The translations under genes and the position numbers were made by a program. The notes under the pieces were generated by a model that was given only the letters and a program-made list of their open reading frames with translations, did no database searches and was not told where the DNA came from. Below are positions 48,534 to 58,984 of a DNA stretch of 64,000 nt, one piece after another (the first letter of the stretch is position 1; the number at the start of each line of letters is the position of its first letter). Location: the NCBI GenBank assembly GCA_051294375.1, contig CM119263.1, positions 23,462,762-23,526,761 on the forward strand, given 5' to 3'. Origin of the DNA: Paraspadella gotoi. Taxonomy: Eukaryota > Chaetognatha.

Positions 48534-48742
48534 NNNNNNNNNNNNNNNNNNNNNNNNNNNNNNNNNNNNNNNNNNNNNNNNNNNNNNNNNNNNNNNNNNN
48601 NNNNNNNNNNNNNNNNNNNNNNNNNNNNNNNNNNNNNNNNNNNNNNNNNNNNNNNNNNNNNNNNNNNNNNNNNNNNNNNNNNNNNNNNNNNNNNNNNNNN
48701 NNNNNNNNNNNNNNNNNNNNNNNNNNNNNNNNNNNNNNNNNN
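48534..48742. other. Assembly gap, 209 N
   Basis: Begins where the first copy of segment G enters its 4.3-kb unique block. Confidence 0.95.
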
Positions 48743-48845
48743 GAAAGTTAATGTAGTCACTAGTCATGTATTCATGTCATATAATGTTCTGTGAGAATAA
48801 AGTCACTGCGTCGCAACCCATTGGATCTCGTTTTTACATATTTCT

Positions 48846-49754
48846 NNNNNNNNNNNNNNNNNNNNNNNNNNNNNNNNNNNNNNNNNNNNNNNNNNNNNNN
48901 NNNNNNNNNNNNNNNNNNNNNNNNNNNNNNNNNNNNNNNNNNNNNNNNNNNNNNNNNNNNNNNNNNNNNNNNNNNNNNNNNNNNNNNNNNNNNNNNNNNN
49001 NNNNNNNNNNNNNNNNNNNNNNNNNNNNNNNNNNNNNNNNNNNNNNNNNNNNNNNNNNNNNNNNNNNNNNNNNNNNNNNNNNNNNNNNNNNNNNNNNNNN
49101 NNNNNNNNNNNNNNNNNNNNNNNNNNNNNNNNNNNNNNNNNNNNNNNNNNNNNNNNNNNNNNNNNNNNNNNNNNNNNNNNNNNNNNNNNNNNNNNNNNNN
49201 NNNNNNNNNNNNNNNNNNNNNNNNNNNNNNNNNNNNNNNNNNNNNNNNNNNNNNNNNNNNNNNNNNNNNNNNNNNNNNNNNNNNNNNNNNNNNNNNNNNN
49301 NNNNNNNNNNNNNNNNNNNNNNNNNNNNNNNNNNNNNNNNNNNNNNNNNNNNNNNNNNNNNNNNNNNNNNNNNNNNNNNNNNNNNNNNNNNNNNNNNNNN
49401 NNNNNNNNNNNNNNNNNNNNNNNNNNNNNNNNNNNNNNNNNNNNNNNNNNNNNNNNNNNNNNNNNNNNNNNNNNNNNNNNNNNNNNNNNNNNNNNNNNNN
49501 NNNNNNNNNNNNNNNNNNNNNNNNNNNNNNNNNNNNNNNNNNNNNNNNNNNNNNNNNNNNNNNNNNNNNNNNNNNNNNNNNNNNNNNNNNNNNNNNNNNN
49601 NNNNNNNNNNNNNNNNNNNNNNNNNNNNNNNNNNNNNNNNNNNNNNNNNNNNNNNNNNNNNNNNNNNNNNNNNNNNNNNNNNNNNNNNNNNNNNNNNNNN
49701 NNNNNNNNNNNNNNNNNNNNNNNNNNNNNNNNNNNNNNNNNNNNNNNNNNNNNN
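48846..49754. other. Assembly gap, 909 N
   Basis: Ends where sequence matching about 47275 resumes. Open frames running through it are artefacts. Confidence 0.95.
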
Positions 49755-50020
49755 AGAATCTCAATTCCCGTACCGTTCGACCCCGGGCTTAGGGTTTGTT
49801 GCGCTTAAAAAGAATGAAACAGTGGGTTTTGACAAAATAATTTGAAAATAATTTAAAAATTTAAGAAAAAAAAAAGGCTTTTGGTAATGATAATAAACGA
49901 ACGAATAAATGATTTAGTATCGAGTCCACAATTTCAGACTCTTGTCGAAGCAGAGACGATGAGCTTCGGAATGTCGTCGATTTAAAAAGTCTTCGATTCG
50001 AATTCACAATTAAAAGTCAA
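49755..50020. repeat. Duplicated segment G, right part, second copy
   Basis: Matches about 47285-47470, including caattccc, gttcga and ccccg, then acagtgggttttgacaaaa. Homology fades after about 49860. Confidence 0.6.
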
Positions 50021-50354
50021 TAAAAAAAAAGTAAAATAACGAGTTTAGTTAAAAACAGTTGCACCTGTCCGACTCGATAATTACATAGATTTTAAGACTT
50101 GTCGACTCGGGAATCGATGGCGGGAATTTTAATGAACGAAGGGAAAAAAAAGTAAAAGAAGAAAAGGAAATTTTTGTCAAAAATGAGTGAGTGTTCGGAC
50201 TTAAAGCAATGGTTTAATGGCAAGAAGTTGTTCTTAAAGACGACGGTCAAAGAGTCACGTGGTAAGAATGAAAAAAAAAATTGTTGAACGATGCGTCCTA
50301 AATTAGTCATTTTTGTTATTTACAATTCACAAGTGTCTACTTGTAACAGAGTGT

Positions 50355-50368
50355 CTAGCCACTAGATG
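50355..50368. promoter_or_regulatory. Near-CTCF-like motif
   Basis: CCACTAGATGTGGC resembles the CTCF core (CCASYAGRKGGCRS) with one extra base pair inside. It may be a read error or simply not a site. Confidence 0.2.
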
Positions 50369-50467
50369 TGGCCCCCCTCTCGGCCACTCTTCATGGAGAA
50401 TCTCGAAAAAAAGTGAAGTTTCGGCGAAAAAGAAAGACGCACGCTGTGCGTGAGATCGAGAGAGATC

Positions 50468-50469
<2 letters not shown>

Positions 50470-50541
<72 letters not shown>
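50470..50541 (+). repeat. (GA)36 microsatellite
   Basis: A pure 72-bp GA tract. Confidence 0.97.
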
Positions 50542-50543
<2 letters not shown>

Positions 50544-51890
50544 CGCGGAGATTAAAAGGCCCCGAATTTAAATGGAAATTGGATTTGGACAGCGTCAGGC
50601 GACGATTGTCAGCGACGCAGCGTCTCAAGGCGGCGAAGCCCCGCTTCATTTCTCCCGTCGACGCCTAAATAAATAAAAAGAAATAAAAATTTAAGCTAAT
50701 TTTTTCCGAAGAAGAAAAAATAATTGAGGCGAAATCTGTCGTCGACCCAGAGGCGGAGGCCGGTGGGTTGTGGGGGTGTAAGTCAGGTGCTGGCGATCGT
50801 GAGGGGGGGCGGCGTGTGAACTGGTAGAGGCGGTGATGGGATGAGTAAGTGGGTGATTGAAGAGATATAGATGGAGCAACAAAAGAAAGTGGGTGGGGGA
50901 ATAGTGAGAAAAGGTGATAATGGAATTGATCACGTGAAAAGAAAATTGGTGCGATGAAAAAAAAAAGAGGGTCAACACGGGGGCGATGGTTCGAGATGGA
51001 AAAAAAGGGGGTCATGACAGGGGGCGATCGTTCGGTGGCGACGGAATGGGCGGAAGGGGGCGTGTGAACCGAGGGGGGGAGATGAGATTAGATGCGGGAA
51101 TCACATCCTCCTTTCACTCGGGGCGGATTTCGTCGGTGAATCGCGGCAAACGTGAAAAGACTTTTTTCACACCTAAAACCGAGAAAATGCGGAGGAAGAA
51201 AAAGATTAAAAGAAAAAAAATGTATGGATTTCGAAATGAAAAGAAATGAAATCTGTCTCGTCGAATTAGGAAAACTATTTGTGATCGACGGAGCTGCGTA
51301 GCGCTTCTCCGCACATGGTAACGTCGTCTCTAAGTTAATTAATTAATTAATACGAGATATTCCTTACTTTAGATGAAGGCGAAAATGATTTAAAATTAAA
51401 GAGTGCCTTACTTTTCCCGGGATAACGCTAGATTGCTCGAGTAATCATATAACGTAATTTTAATGTTTTCTCGTTTTACTAACCAAAGTTCCTCTCATTT
51501 CCATGCCTTCTTCTTTTTATTAACGAAAGCAACACTAGTTATTAACGGCCCTTCTCTCTTTCTCTTCTTAAGGGACAGAAAATGACAGCCACCAATCATT
51601 TTGCGCCTTTGGACAAATATACGATCTGAAAAAAAAATATAAGAAATAAAAAGGCCACACCGCGTTATGGCCTCTCTCTCCACCCCCCGCCGATCCCCGG
51701 GCCCCGGTCCGCTAAAAATTTTTACGGCCTTCAATTCGATTAGGAATTTTAATGATTGGAGCTCGTTAAATGCGGTAAATGGTTTTCGACGAATTGCGAG
51801 TTTCGGTTCTAACGAAACGAGTTTTCCTGCTTCAGAGAAAAAATTACGATCAAAGTCGACACAAATTAAAACGGGGGAAAAAATGAGAAG
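50542..51890. other. G-rich and AT-rich intergenic DNA
   Basis: A G-rich stretch at 50750-51090, then mixed AT-rich sequence. Minus-strand frames are Ser/Pro/His-rich translations of G-rich repeats. No supportable gene. Confidence 0.5.
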
Positions 51891-51892
51891 GA

Positions 51893-51902
51893 AGGAGAGA
51901 GA

Positions 51903-51957
<55 letters not shown>

Positions 51958-52012
51958 GAAGGAACGAGTAGAGACGAGCATGATCGACGAGACGAGAGAG
52001 AGAGAGAGAGGA
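51893..52012 (+). repeat. GA-rich cluster
   Basis: Nearly pure GA at 51905-51955, then interrupted GA. It directly abuts the duplicated segment H. Confidence 0.92.
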
Positions 52013-52327
52013 AAAAAACGAAGAAATGGTTGTAATTTCTCGAGTAGGCGTTCAAACTGGAGGAGCCAATTATGTTTTTCAACCGACTTTTAAGTCCGTA
52101 AGCTTTCACTCTTTCTCTCTCTACCCGTCTCACTCTCTGTTCCTCGCTTCTCTTTAGGGAAATTTAATTATTTACCCTTTTTTTGCTTTCTTCTGTCTCT
52201 CTCTCGCTCTTTCAATAAAAAAGAGAAAACGATTATAGTTTTCTTTAATTGCTCAAGAGTCGCGCAAAAATTTGAAAGTTACGCCGAGATGCGAATGATT
52301 GCTCGAATATATCTTAGTTAATCATAA

Positions 52328-52341
52328 GCGCCCTCTACTGC
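52328..52341 (-). promoter_or_regulatory. CTCF-like site
   Basis: On the minus strand GCAGTAGAGGGCGC matches the CTCF consensus CCASYAGRKGGCRS at 13 of 14 positions. It is identical in both copies (also 62397-62410) although the surroundings carry indels. CTCF is present in most arthropods and binds insulator or architectural sites. Confidence 0.45.
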
Positions 52342-53043
52342 GAGAGCTTTCCTCTTTCATCGAAGGTCGAACTTCAAAAGCGAACTATTCAGCCGACAGC
52401 CGTGAAGATTTGCTCGCTGGACAAAGAGAGACATCTTCCGATTAAATGTCCGGCAAATTTTTTATGTTTTTTGATCGTAAACCGATATTCAATCTCCTCC
52501 CGCCACAACCAGCTCTCTTTATGTGGAGAGAGTTGTGAAAATAAAAATGCTCTTCTCTTCCCGATTTTATAGACATTCGACTTCTGTGCGTATTCAGATT
52601 GAATTTTGCTGTCTTTTCAAATCCGTCATTACTGTCAGGAGCGTCGGGACAAATTGATGTACTTTCGTTATGAGAATAAAGAAGAATTACAACTTAATTG
52701 ATGAGTTTTGGTAATTTATCGAGCGTTGAAAACCTCTGTCTCTCTTTTCTTCCTCTTCGACTTTAGAATTTACTGGAGAAAAAGAAATTATTATCAATTG
52801 TTTTTTAATTTTTTTTTTAAAGAATCGATTCAAAAAAACAAAAGAATGTCGAGATATGAACGAGGACGATACCTAATAGAGTTACAATTTTCGTAATCCT
52901 ATGTTTTATATTCATAAATCTTAAATAAATCAGTTTTGAAGTGGACTTTACATGAAGTCATATTGTTGTCTCTGCGTATTTATAGCTATTGTAAAATGTT
53001 ATAGCTATCTATATTCCTGACATCAACAAAAAGAACACGTCGT

Positions 53044-53056
53044 TTCGCGATCACGT
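53044..53056. promoter_or_regulatory. Palindromic E-box
   Basis: CGCGATCACGTGAT contains the palindrome ATCACGTGAT, a CACGTG E-box. It is present in the second copy near 63096, where one inserted A follows it. Confidence 0.3.
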
Positions 53057-53215
53057 GATTCTAAAAAAAAAAAAAACTCTCGATTTCTAATTTTATATTT
53101 TTTAATAATCACCGTCTGCGAACCAGAAAATATCTTCTTCCCTCTCTCGAACGAAATCGCAGTTAAAATCTAAGCGAGCATTTTGGGACTCGGCATTAAA
53201 CTCGGCGTTACGACG

Positions 53216-53647
53216 CTAATGACGATTTCGCAAAAAAAAAATACAAAAAAAATAAATGAAATCCGCGATATGCAAATGTAGATCGGAATCTCCGCGAATT
53301 ATGAATCTCAGCTCCAAGTTCTCCTCATCAATCGGGATGTCATACCGAGCCGCGGCGGTCCTTGCTGCCGTTGCCTCGGCCGCCGCCGCTCGCTGCCGAA
53401 CGCCGCCAGTTTTCCCGTTGCTTTCTCCGTGTCGACTGCACCACTGGGGCTGCGCACCTCGGCCGCCGAGAGCAACGAGTGCAGAATTCCTGGTCGGTGT
53501 GACAGCGGCCGCGCCGGTCGGTCCGCGGATCGGCGTCGGATTTAACGCCGGAAATGACGAGTCTTGCCGGCTCCGTCGCCAGGGAGCCGTTAAGGGGAAT
53601 GAAGGGGGGGGTTGGGGGGCGGTTAGACGCGATTCGCTTTGAATCAA
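53216..53647 (-). CDS. Weak candidate coding piece in a CpG-rich block
   Basis: A 143-codon minus-strand frame with a Pro/Ala/Arg-rich N-terminal two thirds. A less repetitive stretch follows near residues 98-125, containing DIPIDEE, LRFIIRGDSDL and similar. The duplicate at 63261-63782 keeps DIPIDEE and LRFIIRGDSDL in frame, while the upstream part differs by frameshifts. No domain is recognised. A plus-strand frame of 128 codons overlaps it, beginning MKSAICKC with an Ala-rich hydrophobic run. Dense CpG, GCC repeats and an octamer site suggest regulatory DNA as an equal alternative. Confidence 0.15.
   Translation of the reverse strand: MIQSESRLTAPQPPPSFPLTAPWRRSRQDSSFPALNPTPIRGPTGAAAVTPTRNSALVALGGRGAQPQWCSRHGESNGKTGGVRQRAAAAEATAARTAAARYDIPIDEENLELRFIIRGDSDLHLHIADFIYFFCIFFLRNRH
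53263..53277. promoter_or_regulatory. POU octamer-like site in a CpG island
   Basis: ATGCAAAT, the canonical octamer for POU-domain factors, is preceded by GATATG at the edge of the CpG-rich block. The sequence gatatgcaaatg recurs at 63415-63426 in the other copy. Confidence 0.35.
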
Positions 53648-53746
53648 GGGAAAAAAAAGTATCGAAGTTCAAAGGAATTAAAATCAAAAAATCTTCACTC
53701 GTGCTTTTGATTTTTGACGGTCGTAATTTAGGGAGGATGAAGGAAG

Positions 53747-53835
53747 AGGGAAGAGAGAGGAGAGAGAGAGAGAGAGAGACGAGAGAGAGAGAGGAGAGAG
53801 AGAAGAGAGAGAGAGAGATGAGAGAGATGAGTAGA
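53747..53835 (+). repeat. Interrupted GA tract
   Basis: GA runs with interruptions. The second copy (63857-63938) is purer. Confidence 0.92.
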
Positions 53836-53890
53836 GAGATCCGTGAATTCGGCCGATTTTAATCCCCGTGGGCATTATTTTAAAATGTTA

Positions 53891-54110
53891 TCTTTTGCTT
53901 TTTTATGTAAAAGCAAAATATCACTTCTCTCGTTACGTTCATTCTCAATATGGGACCGGAGCGAGGGTGTGTCTGTTCGGATAGAGGGGTGTGGGGCATA
54001 GAGTAGGGGGCGGATTGAGCAGGAGGGCGAAAGGATAAAAGAGGATGGAAGAGGAAAAACGAAGTCACGCAATTTTTAATTTTTCAAAACTTTACTTTCA
54101 AAAAAATTTA
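53891..54110. other. Intergenic DNA
   Basis: Mixed sequence with short minus-strand frames. Nothing recognisable. Confidence 0.5.
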
Positions 54111-54157
54111 GAAAGAGAGAGTTCAGACCGAGAAAAAAGAGTAAAAGAGAGAAGATC

Positions 54158-54202
54158 GCGAAGAAGAGAGAGGAGAGAAAGAGAGGAGAGAGAGAGGAGA
54201 GA

Positions 54203-54282
<80 letters not shown>

Positions 54283-54292
54283 CGAGAGAGAG
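54158..54292 (+). repeat. (GA)n tract
   Basis: Interrupted GA followed by a pure run of about 65 bp (54215-54279). Confidence 0.95.
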
Positions 54293-55260
54293 CGAAGAAA
54301 GATTTTCAATATCATCGAAGAGAAGGGGAAACTCATTAGCGAAATTATTGATATTCTTCTCGCGAAAAAACCAAAGAAAATTCTAAATCGACTTTCCAAG
54401 CGAAATATTTTTTCGCAGTTTTTTTTCTCTTTCTCTCATTTCCTGTTCGCCTCTTTTTCCGTTGAGTATTCGTTTTTTTTAAAGAATTTTGTTTTGTTTT
54501 GTTTATATTTTTGTTGACTTTTTGTTTTCTTTAACGAGCCAATAATGAAGGAGACGCTAAGGAAGGCTCCTCGGCCTCGGTGGGAACTGGAAAGGATGGA
54601 TAACGCAGCGACGTTCCGATGGCCATTTCAATGTCTTCGAACGGCGCTTCTATGCTTGAAATGCCTTTGCCTTTTTTCTTTCTCTTCATTTAGAAGCCCC
54701 TTTGGTAAATTAGATTTATATTTTTAAAACAATTTTAGTAATTATAGATTGGATGAGAAAGAAATTTTGTCTGTCCGTACAAATTATTTTCAATACTAGA
54801 GATATAATAATTATATATTCACTTATTATATATCGACTTAAAAAAATCCTTGTCACTGAAAAGGAGCGGAAGAATTGAATTCGTCGAGCGAAACAAAATG
54901 TAACTTATTTCTAACGTCTAAGACAAGATCTCCACGTCACGTGCTCTCAGAGTGACCATCCATAGTCCAAAGGTTCACAAAGTTGCTGCTTCCAACAACA
55001 CGGATCGGGTCAGGGTCGCTCCACCAGCTACGTCCGCCAAAGTCAATTCACTTCGCAGATTACCGATTCAAAAATTAAGTTAAATAGGAAGAAGAATCTA
55101 AGAGGAAAATCGAAAGGAACAAGATCCTCGAGAAGAAGAAAATAAAGAAGAAGAGAATTCCGATCCGAATTTTCAATCATCGCCATTCTGACCCATAAAA
55201 GATAGACGACCGAATTTATCGGCTACCAATAGATTGTGACAACATAGCGTGAGGCTCAGC
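54293..55260. other. AT-rich intergenic DNA
   Basis: One 60-codon plus frame (54545-54727) with no recognisable product. Nothing else supported. Confidence 0.5.
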
Positions 55261-55268
55261 GAGACGGA

Positions 55269-55289
55269 GTGTGTGTGTGTGTGTGTGTG
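55269..55289 (+). repeat. (GT)10 microsatellite
   Basis: A pure GT run immediately before a GA cluster, forming a compound microsatellite. Confidence 0.95.
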
Positions 55290-55301
55290 ACAGGGAAAGA
55301 G

Positions 55302-55311
55302 GAGGAGAGAG

Positions 55312-55356
<45 letters not shown>

Positions 55357-55440
55357 AGAGAGAGAGAAGAGAGGAGAAGAGAGAGAGGAGAGAGAGAGAG
55401 ACTGAGAGAAGAGGAGAGAGAGAGAGAAGACAGAGAGAGG
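55302..55440 (+). repeat. GA-rich cluster
   Basis: About 140 bp of GA runs with G/AA interruptions. Confidence 0.93.
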
Positions 55441-55768
55441 CTTTGTGCCTTCGCTCGCATTAGCAGAAAGAGATCTCAATGGGAAACATCGGAATCATGA
55501 GCACGAAGCTATGTTTATTTGGTATTCAGCGAAGGCGCTTCGAGCAATCAAGGGGCGAAACTACGAGGTATGTTGGTATTATAAAGAGCTGAAGGGCTTT
55601 AAATAACAAGAGAAGGGCTTGGTATACATATCAAGATATTTTACATCATCTTAAAATATTCATGTCACGCCTAAGTGAGAATGTGTTGTCTAATGGCAAC
55701 TAATATATGAATACAATTATTTAAAATAAAATAATGTACAAGGTCAAAAACGGCGTCCGATTTTTTCT

Positions 55769-56126
55769 TCATTTTAACGACGCTGACGGAACGGCGACGA
55801 CGCGGAAGAGTTTATCGGTGCTTTCCATCACTATCGGCGTTGCCGGCGCGCTCATTTCGGCTCTCGAACGTAAGTCGTCCTCAGAAATAATCCCGCCGAT
55901 GTAAACCTCACCGTTCGTAGTCCAGACATCGGGTCGACGTCGTCTTCGATCGTCGATCTCGATGAAGAGACGCGCGGTGGTATCGACGCCTGTTGTCGAG
56001 GTTGTCTTCAAGCGAGAAGCGGTCGACGAGCCGCTTCAGGACGACGCCATCCTCTGGTTTGAAGGAAAGTCGACTCGTATTTGGACCGAAAAGTCTGACT
56101 CCTGCGTACGAAATTACCGAATACAA
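55769..56126 (-). CDS. Unidentified, possibly frameshifted coding fragment
   Basis: Two overlapping minus-strand frames look complementary. The upstream one (55908-56126) reads through KPEDGVVLKRLVDRFSLEDN with balanced composition and then becomes Arg-rich. The downstream one (55769-56011) becomes well composed where the other degenerates, with FIEIDDRRRRRPDVWTTN and GEVYIGGIISEDDLR, and ends at a stop. A one-base error near 55990-56010 could separate them. Both begin at TTG codons, so neither has a convincing start and an internal exon or pseudogene is possible. No family is recognised, and no splice sites or poly-A signal are clear. Confidence 0.2.
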
Positions 56127-56567
56127 AATTTTAATGGAACATGTAAATTAAAATTTGAATATTTTGAATCTAAACTTGCCAAATCGACATCCCTCATGAC
56201 ACACTTTTGCACTAACCTCATTTCATTCTGTACTCACTACACCACACCACCCTTACCCTCACCTGCTCCACAAAGGACGCCGAAGACAAGTGACGCAATC
56301 GAGTTAAAAACTTCCCAACCAAAAGGCGAGTCTCCGATCTTCCGGTGCGACAACCGCGCGCAACGTCCACAAATGCAGCGTCGGTAACGAAACCTGTTGA
56401 GAAAAGAATACACGTAACATGTTGACTCATTGTAAAATTACAAGTTTGCTACTAGTATTTAATTTTTAAAAAAACCATATATCATTTCTATATAAGTATA
56501 GTTAGAATCATTACTTTACTTTTATTTATTAATTAGGCATTAATCTATATATAACATAACAGTTAAA

Positions 56568-57032
56568 TTAAGCTAAAAAATTGTAATCCGTGCAAGTCTT
56601 CCGTTCATCCTTGTACGGCGACAACAATCGATCCCTTACCTTGACCCTTACCTCGGACACGCCCACGCACCATAGAGCGAAAGGTAAGTCCCCTTTCGTC
56701 CGCGAAGGTTGTATTTGCGGCAAATCCGACGACGACGACGACGATAACGACAACAACAACGAGTCGTTGAATCCAAATCGACGAAGAATCGTTCTCGAAA
56801 TCGCGTCGCCGCCTTCAACGCCCGCGACGCCGATTTTGACGCCGAGACGATCGGCGCCGCGAAAGAGATCGGCCAAAGAGCGGCGCCGAACCAGGAAACG
56901 AGCCGGCGATCGAGGCTGAGAGGCGGCGCCGAAAAGTCGCTGATGGAAGAATGAAAGGGGAAGCAACGCCGGGTGATCGTCGCCGTCAAGGCGGTGACGT
57001 CTTGTTTGCGTAACGGAATGGACCGATGACAT
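56568..57032 (-). CDS. Unidentified 154-codon open frame
   Basis: A minus-strand frame with a Ser-rich middle (SSSSSSD from a CGA/GTC run) and a C-terminal part containing LPFALWCVGVSEVRV. A competing plus frame at 56590-56919 (109 codons) translates the same DNA as an acidic Asp/Asn run followed by a Pro/Thr and basic Arg/Lys tail, resembling a disordered nuclear protein end. Only one can be right and perhaps neither. No domain, start context or splice signals decide it. Confidence 0.15.
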   Translation of the reverse strand: MSSVHSVTQTRRHRLDGDDHPALLPLSFFHQRLFGAASQPRSPARFLVRRRSLADLFRGADRLGVKIGVAGVEGGDAISRTILRRFGFNDSLLLSLSSSSSSDLPQIQPSRTKGDLPFALWCVGVSEVRVKVRDRLLSPYKDERKTCTDYNFLA

Positions 57033-57059
57033 TTGACGTTATTTGAAAACTGATTCGAC

Positions 57060-57840
57060 TACGACGACGACGATAAAAAACTACGACGTCGATTTTAACC
57101 ATTTTTATTGTAGTTTTTCTACGGTGCAAATAATAAAACAGCTAAAACATATAACAATAACAAATACAATAACAATATAAATACAGGCCTTGATATAACA
57201 AAAAATGCAATAAAATAATAATATCATAATAAGGATATGCAACAACGACGAACGTCCATTCATCGTTTACCTTTTTAACCGCGAAAACACACGTCAGCAA
57301 AAAAAAGAGCGAGAGTGGCGTTTCGACGCGGAAATCGACGCCGCGCAAGTCGCGAAATCGGCGCCGTCGTCGTCGATTTCCGGAACCAAACGCGCCGCGG
57401 ATGACGAGAGGTGTTCCGTGGACGCAGGCAGATGAAGTCGGCGATTGCAAGATTGGCGTCGCAACTGCGGTCGACGATCGTTCCGTCGAGTCTTCCTCGA
57501 TCTTTCAATATTTGTTTGCACGATCCCGATTGTCCTGGTCCGTTACGTTTATTATTCGCCATTTTCGCCGCAGCTTTGGCGGTTTTGCCGCCGCTTTCGT
57601 CGTCGTCGTTACGAGACGCCCGCCCGACGATGAGCAATGACGAAGGCATTGAGCGTCGCTCCGATCGAGGAAACAGAAATCGAAACGCGAACCAAATCGC
57701 GCCGAAACGACGACGCGCTTCGTGCCGAAAAAAAGCGCCGCATTGCGTGACGTCGTCCGCGTTGGTGGCGTTGACGTCGTCCGTGACGTTGTCGTCTGCT
57801 GAGGGAGCCGTCGTTGAGACGTAGGTCTCGTTGAGAGAAA
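57060..57840. other. CpG-rich block with several overlapping open frames
   Basis: High CpG and CGA/GTC runs remove stop codons from all frames. That explains overlapping frames of 102-137 codons on both strands (57142-57450, 57275-57649 and 57505-57879 minus; 57411-57824 plus). One minus frame has a hydrophobic run LSLFFLLTCVFAV followed by AAAAAGGTAAAC, a plausible splice donor. The plus frame has a hydrophobic run LLFAIFAAALAVL. I cannot choose among them. The block may be a CpG island at a gene start. Confidence 0.25.
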
Positions 57841-58270
57841 AGTTGTCAAGGCAGTCGCCATTTTGAAAAAAGAAAACAAGAATTGTGCTTTAGTGTTATG
57901 ACGAGAAGAGGAAGACGACGAGGAAAGACAACGACGACAGCAACGACGATTATCGCCGACGAAGATAACAACGAAAATCGAAGAGGATTAACCGAAGTTG
58001 AAACTCAGTTTCGGGAAATAATTCGACGTAAAAACCGCGGAACGAGAAGCATCTTGTGACAGAAAAAGGAACAGGAAAGTTTAAGAAGTTGCAGCGCATG
58101 ACTATTACAGTATTACATAGATTAATCATTTGTTTTGTTTGATTTTTTTTTCAGCCTCATTTCAAACCTCGATCGGATATTATAATTTATTTTGTACGAC
58201 TCTGTTAATTTACGAACTTGCTCTGAGAATCGCAGTCGTTTTTCTGAAACCTTCTACATTATGATACTAT

Positions 58271-58514
58271 GCAACGGGAGATAGCCTGTGATACCCGGGC
58301 GCGGGTATCTCACCAACTGGCGTGGGGCTGCGGACCCTCAAGTGACCGCTCCTGTCACTGGCATGTTTATACCGGCACGTCACATTTAAGCCAGAACCGG
58401 GATACCGCAGGGATTGAACCCGGGACGCACGGATGGAATGAGATGATTTAGCTGCTCAGCCATTGAGACGAGCTGGACGGACAGCAGGAGGCAGCTTTAA
58501 GTCTTGCTGCCACA
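58271..58514 (-). mobile_element. tRNA-derived SINE, copy 1
   Basis: On the minus strand the element starts tgtggcagcaagac and carries a polymerase III A box (GGCTGAGCAGC, 58451-58461) and B box (GGTTCAATCCC, 58410-58420) about 42 bases apart, as in a tRNA head. The body continues through cccggttctggcttaaatg and ccagtgacagg to a terminal hairpin, GATACCC/GGGTATC. It matches 58737-58984 at high identity over about 245 bp. No long A tail or clear target-site duplication is visible. Confidence 0.75.
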
Positions 58515-58736
58515 GGATCCCCCACCAGACTTCTCCCAAGGGGCCTCAATCCTGAAGGAGATGTCTGAGAGAAGGTTTTTGATCTCATTGCCATAGTGAG
58601 AGCAAGCGGGCGAGCGAGCGAGTCTGGAGCGTTACCAGAGAAGTAGGGCATAGGCGTAATATGCATACCTAAGCGACGTAGCGTGGGCGCACGGTGTGCA
58701 GCGTTGCGTGTTCGAGAGTAGGGCTCACCACTTATG
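58515..58736. other. Spacer between the two SINEs, with a tRNA-like piece
   Basis: A 222-bp spacer with a (GCGA)n-like run near 58608-58622. At 58672-58722 on plus, gtagcgtgggcgc and gtgttcgagagt resemble an A box and a B box 30 bases apart. It could be the head of another SINE inserted in the opposite direction, or chance. Confidence 0.35.
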
Positions 58737-58984
58737 GCAACGGAGGATATCCTGTATACCCCGGGGCGTGGGGTATCTCACCAACTGGTGTAGGGGCTGC
58801 GGACCCTCAGTGACCGCCTCCTGTCACTGGCATGTTATACCGGCACCGTCACATTTAAGCCAGAACCGGGATACCCAGGGATTGAACCGGACGCACGGAT
58901 GGAATGAGATGATTTAGCCTGCTCAGCCATTGAGACGAGGCTGAGGACGGACAGCAGTGAGTCAGCTTTAGTCTTGCTGCCACA
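58737..58984 (-). mobile_element. tRNA-derived SINE, copy 2
   Basis: The same element and orientation as the first copy. The A box is TGGCTGAGCAGG (58918-58929) and the B box GGTTCAATCCC (58878-58888). The terminal hairpin is ATACCCC/GGGGTAT, with paired base changes relative to copy 1. Sequence differences are mainly small indels. The head abuts attaggtattg on the minus strand. Confidence 0.78.

Larger units (their letters stand above)
52014..53890. repeat. Duplicated segment H, first copy
   Basis: Aligns in the same orientation with 62099-64000 over its whole length, including the CTCF-like site, the FOX/E-box-rich middle part, the CpG-rich block and the terminal GA tract. The second copy runs off the end of the window. 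Confidence 0.93.

Noticed and set aside
48766-49845. 359-codon and other long frames across N runs
   Set aside because: Almost entirely unknown residues; the frame exists only because N has no stop codons. The same applies to frames at 1504-2430, 47895-48345 and 39818-40579.
53340-53687. Third overlapping minus-strand frame in the CpG block
   Set aside because: Overlaps the candidate at 53216-53647 in another frame, is Arg/Pro-rich, and is not kept in the second copy.
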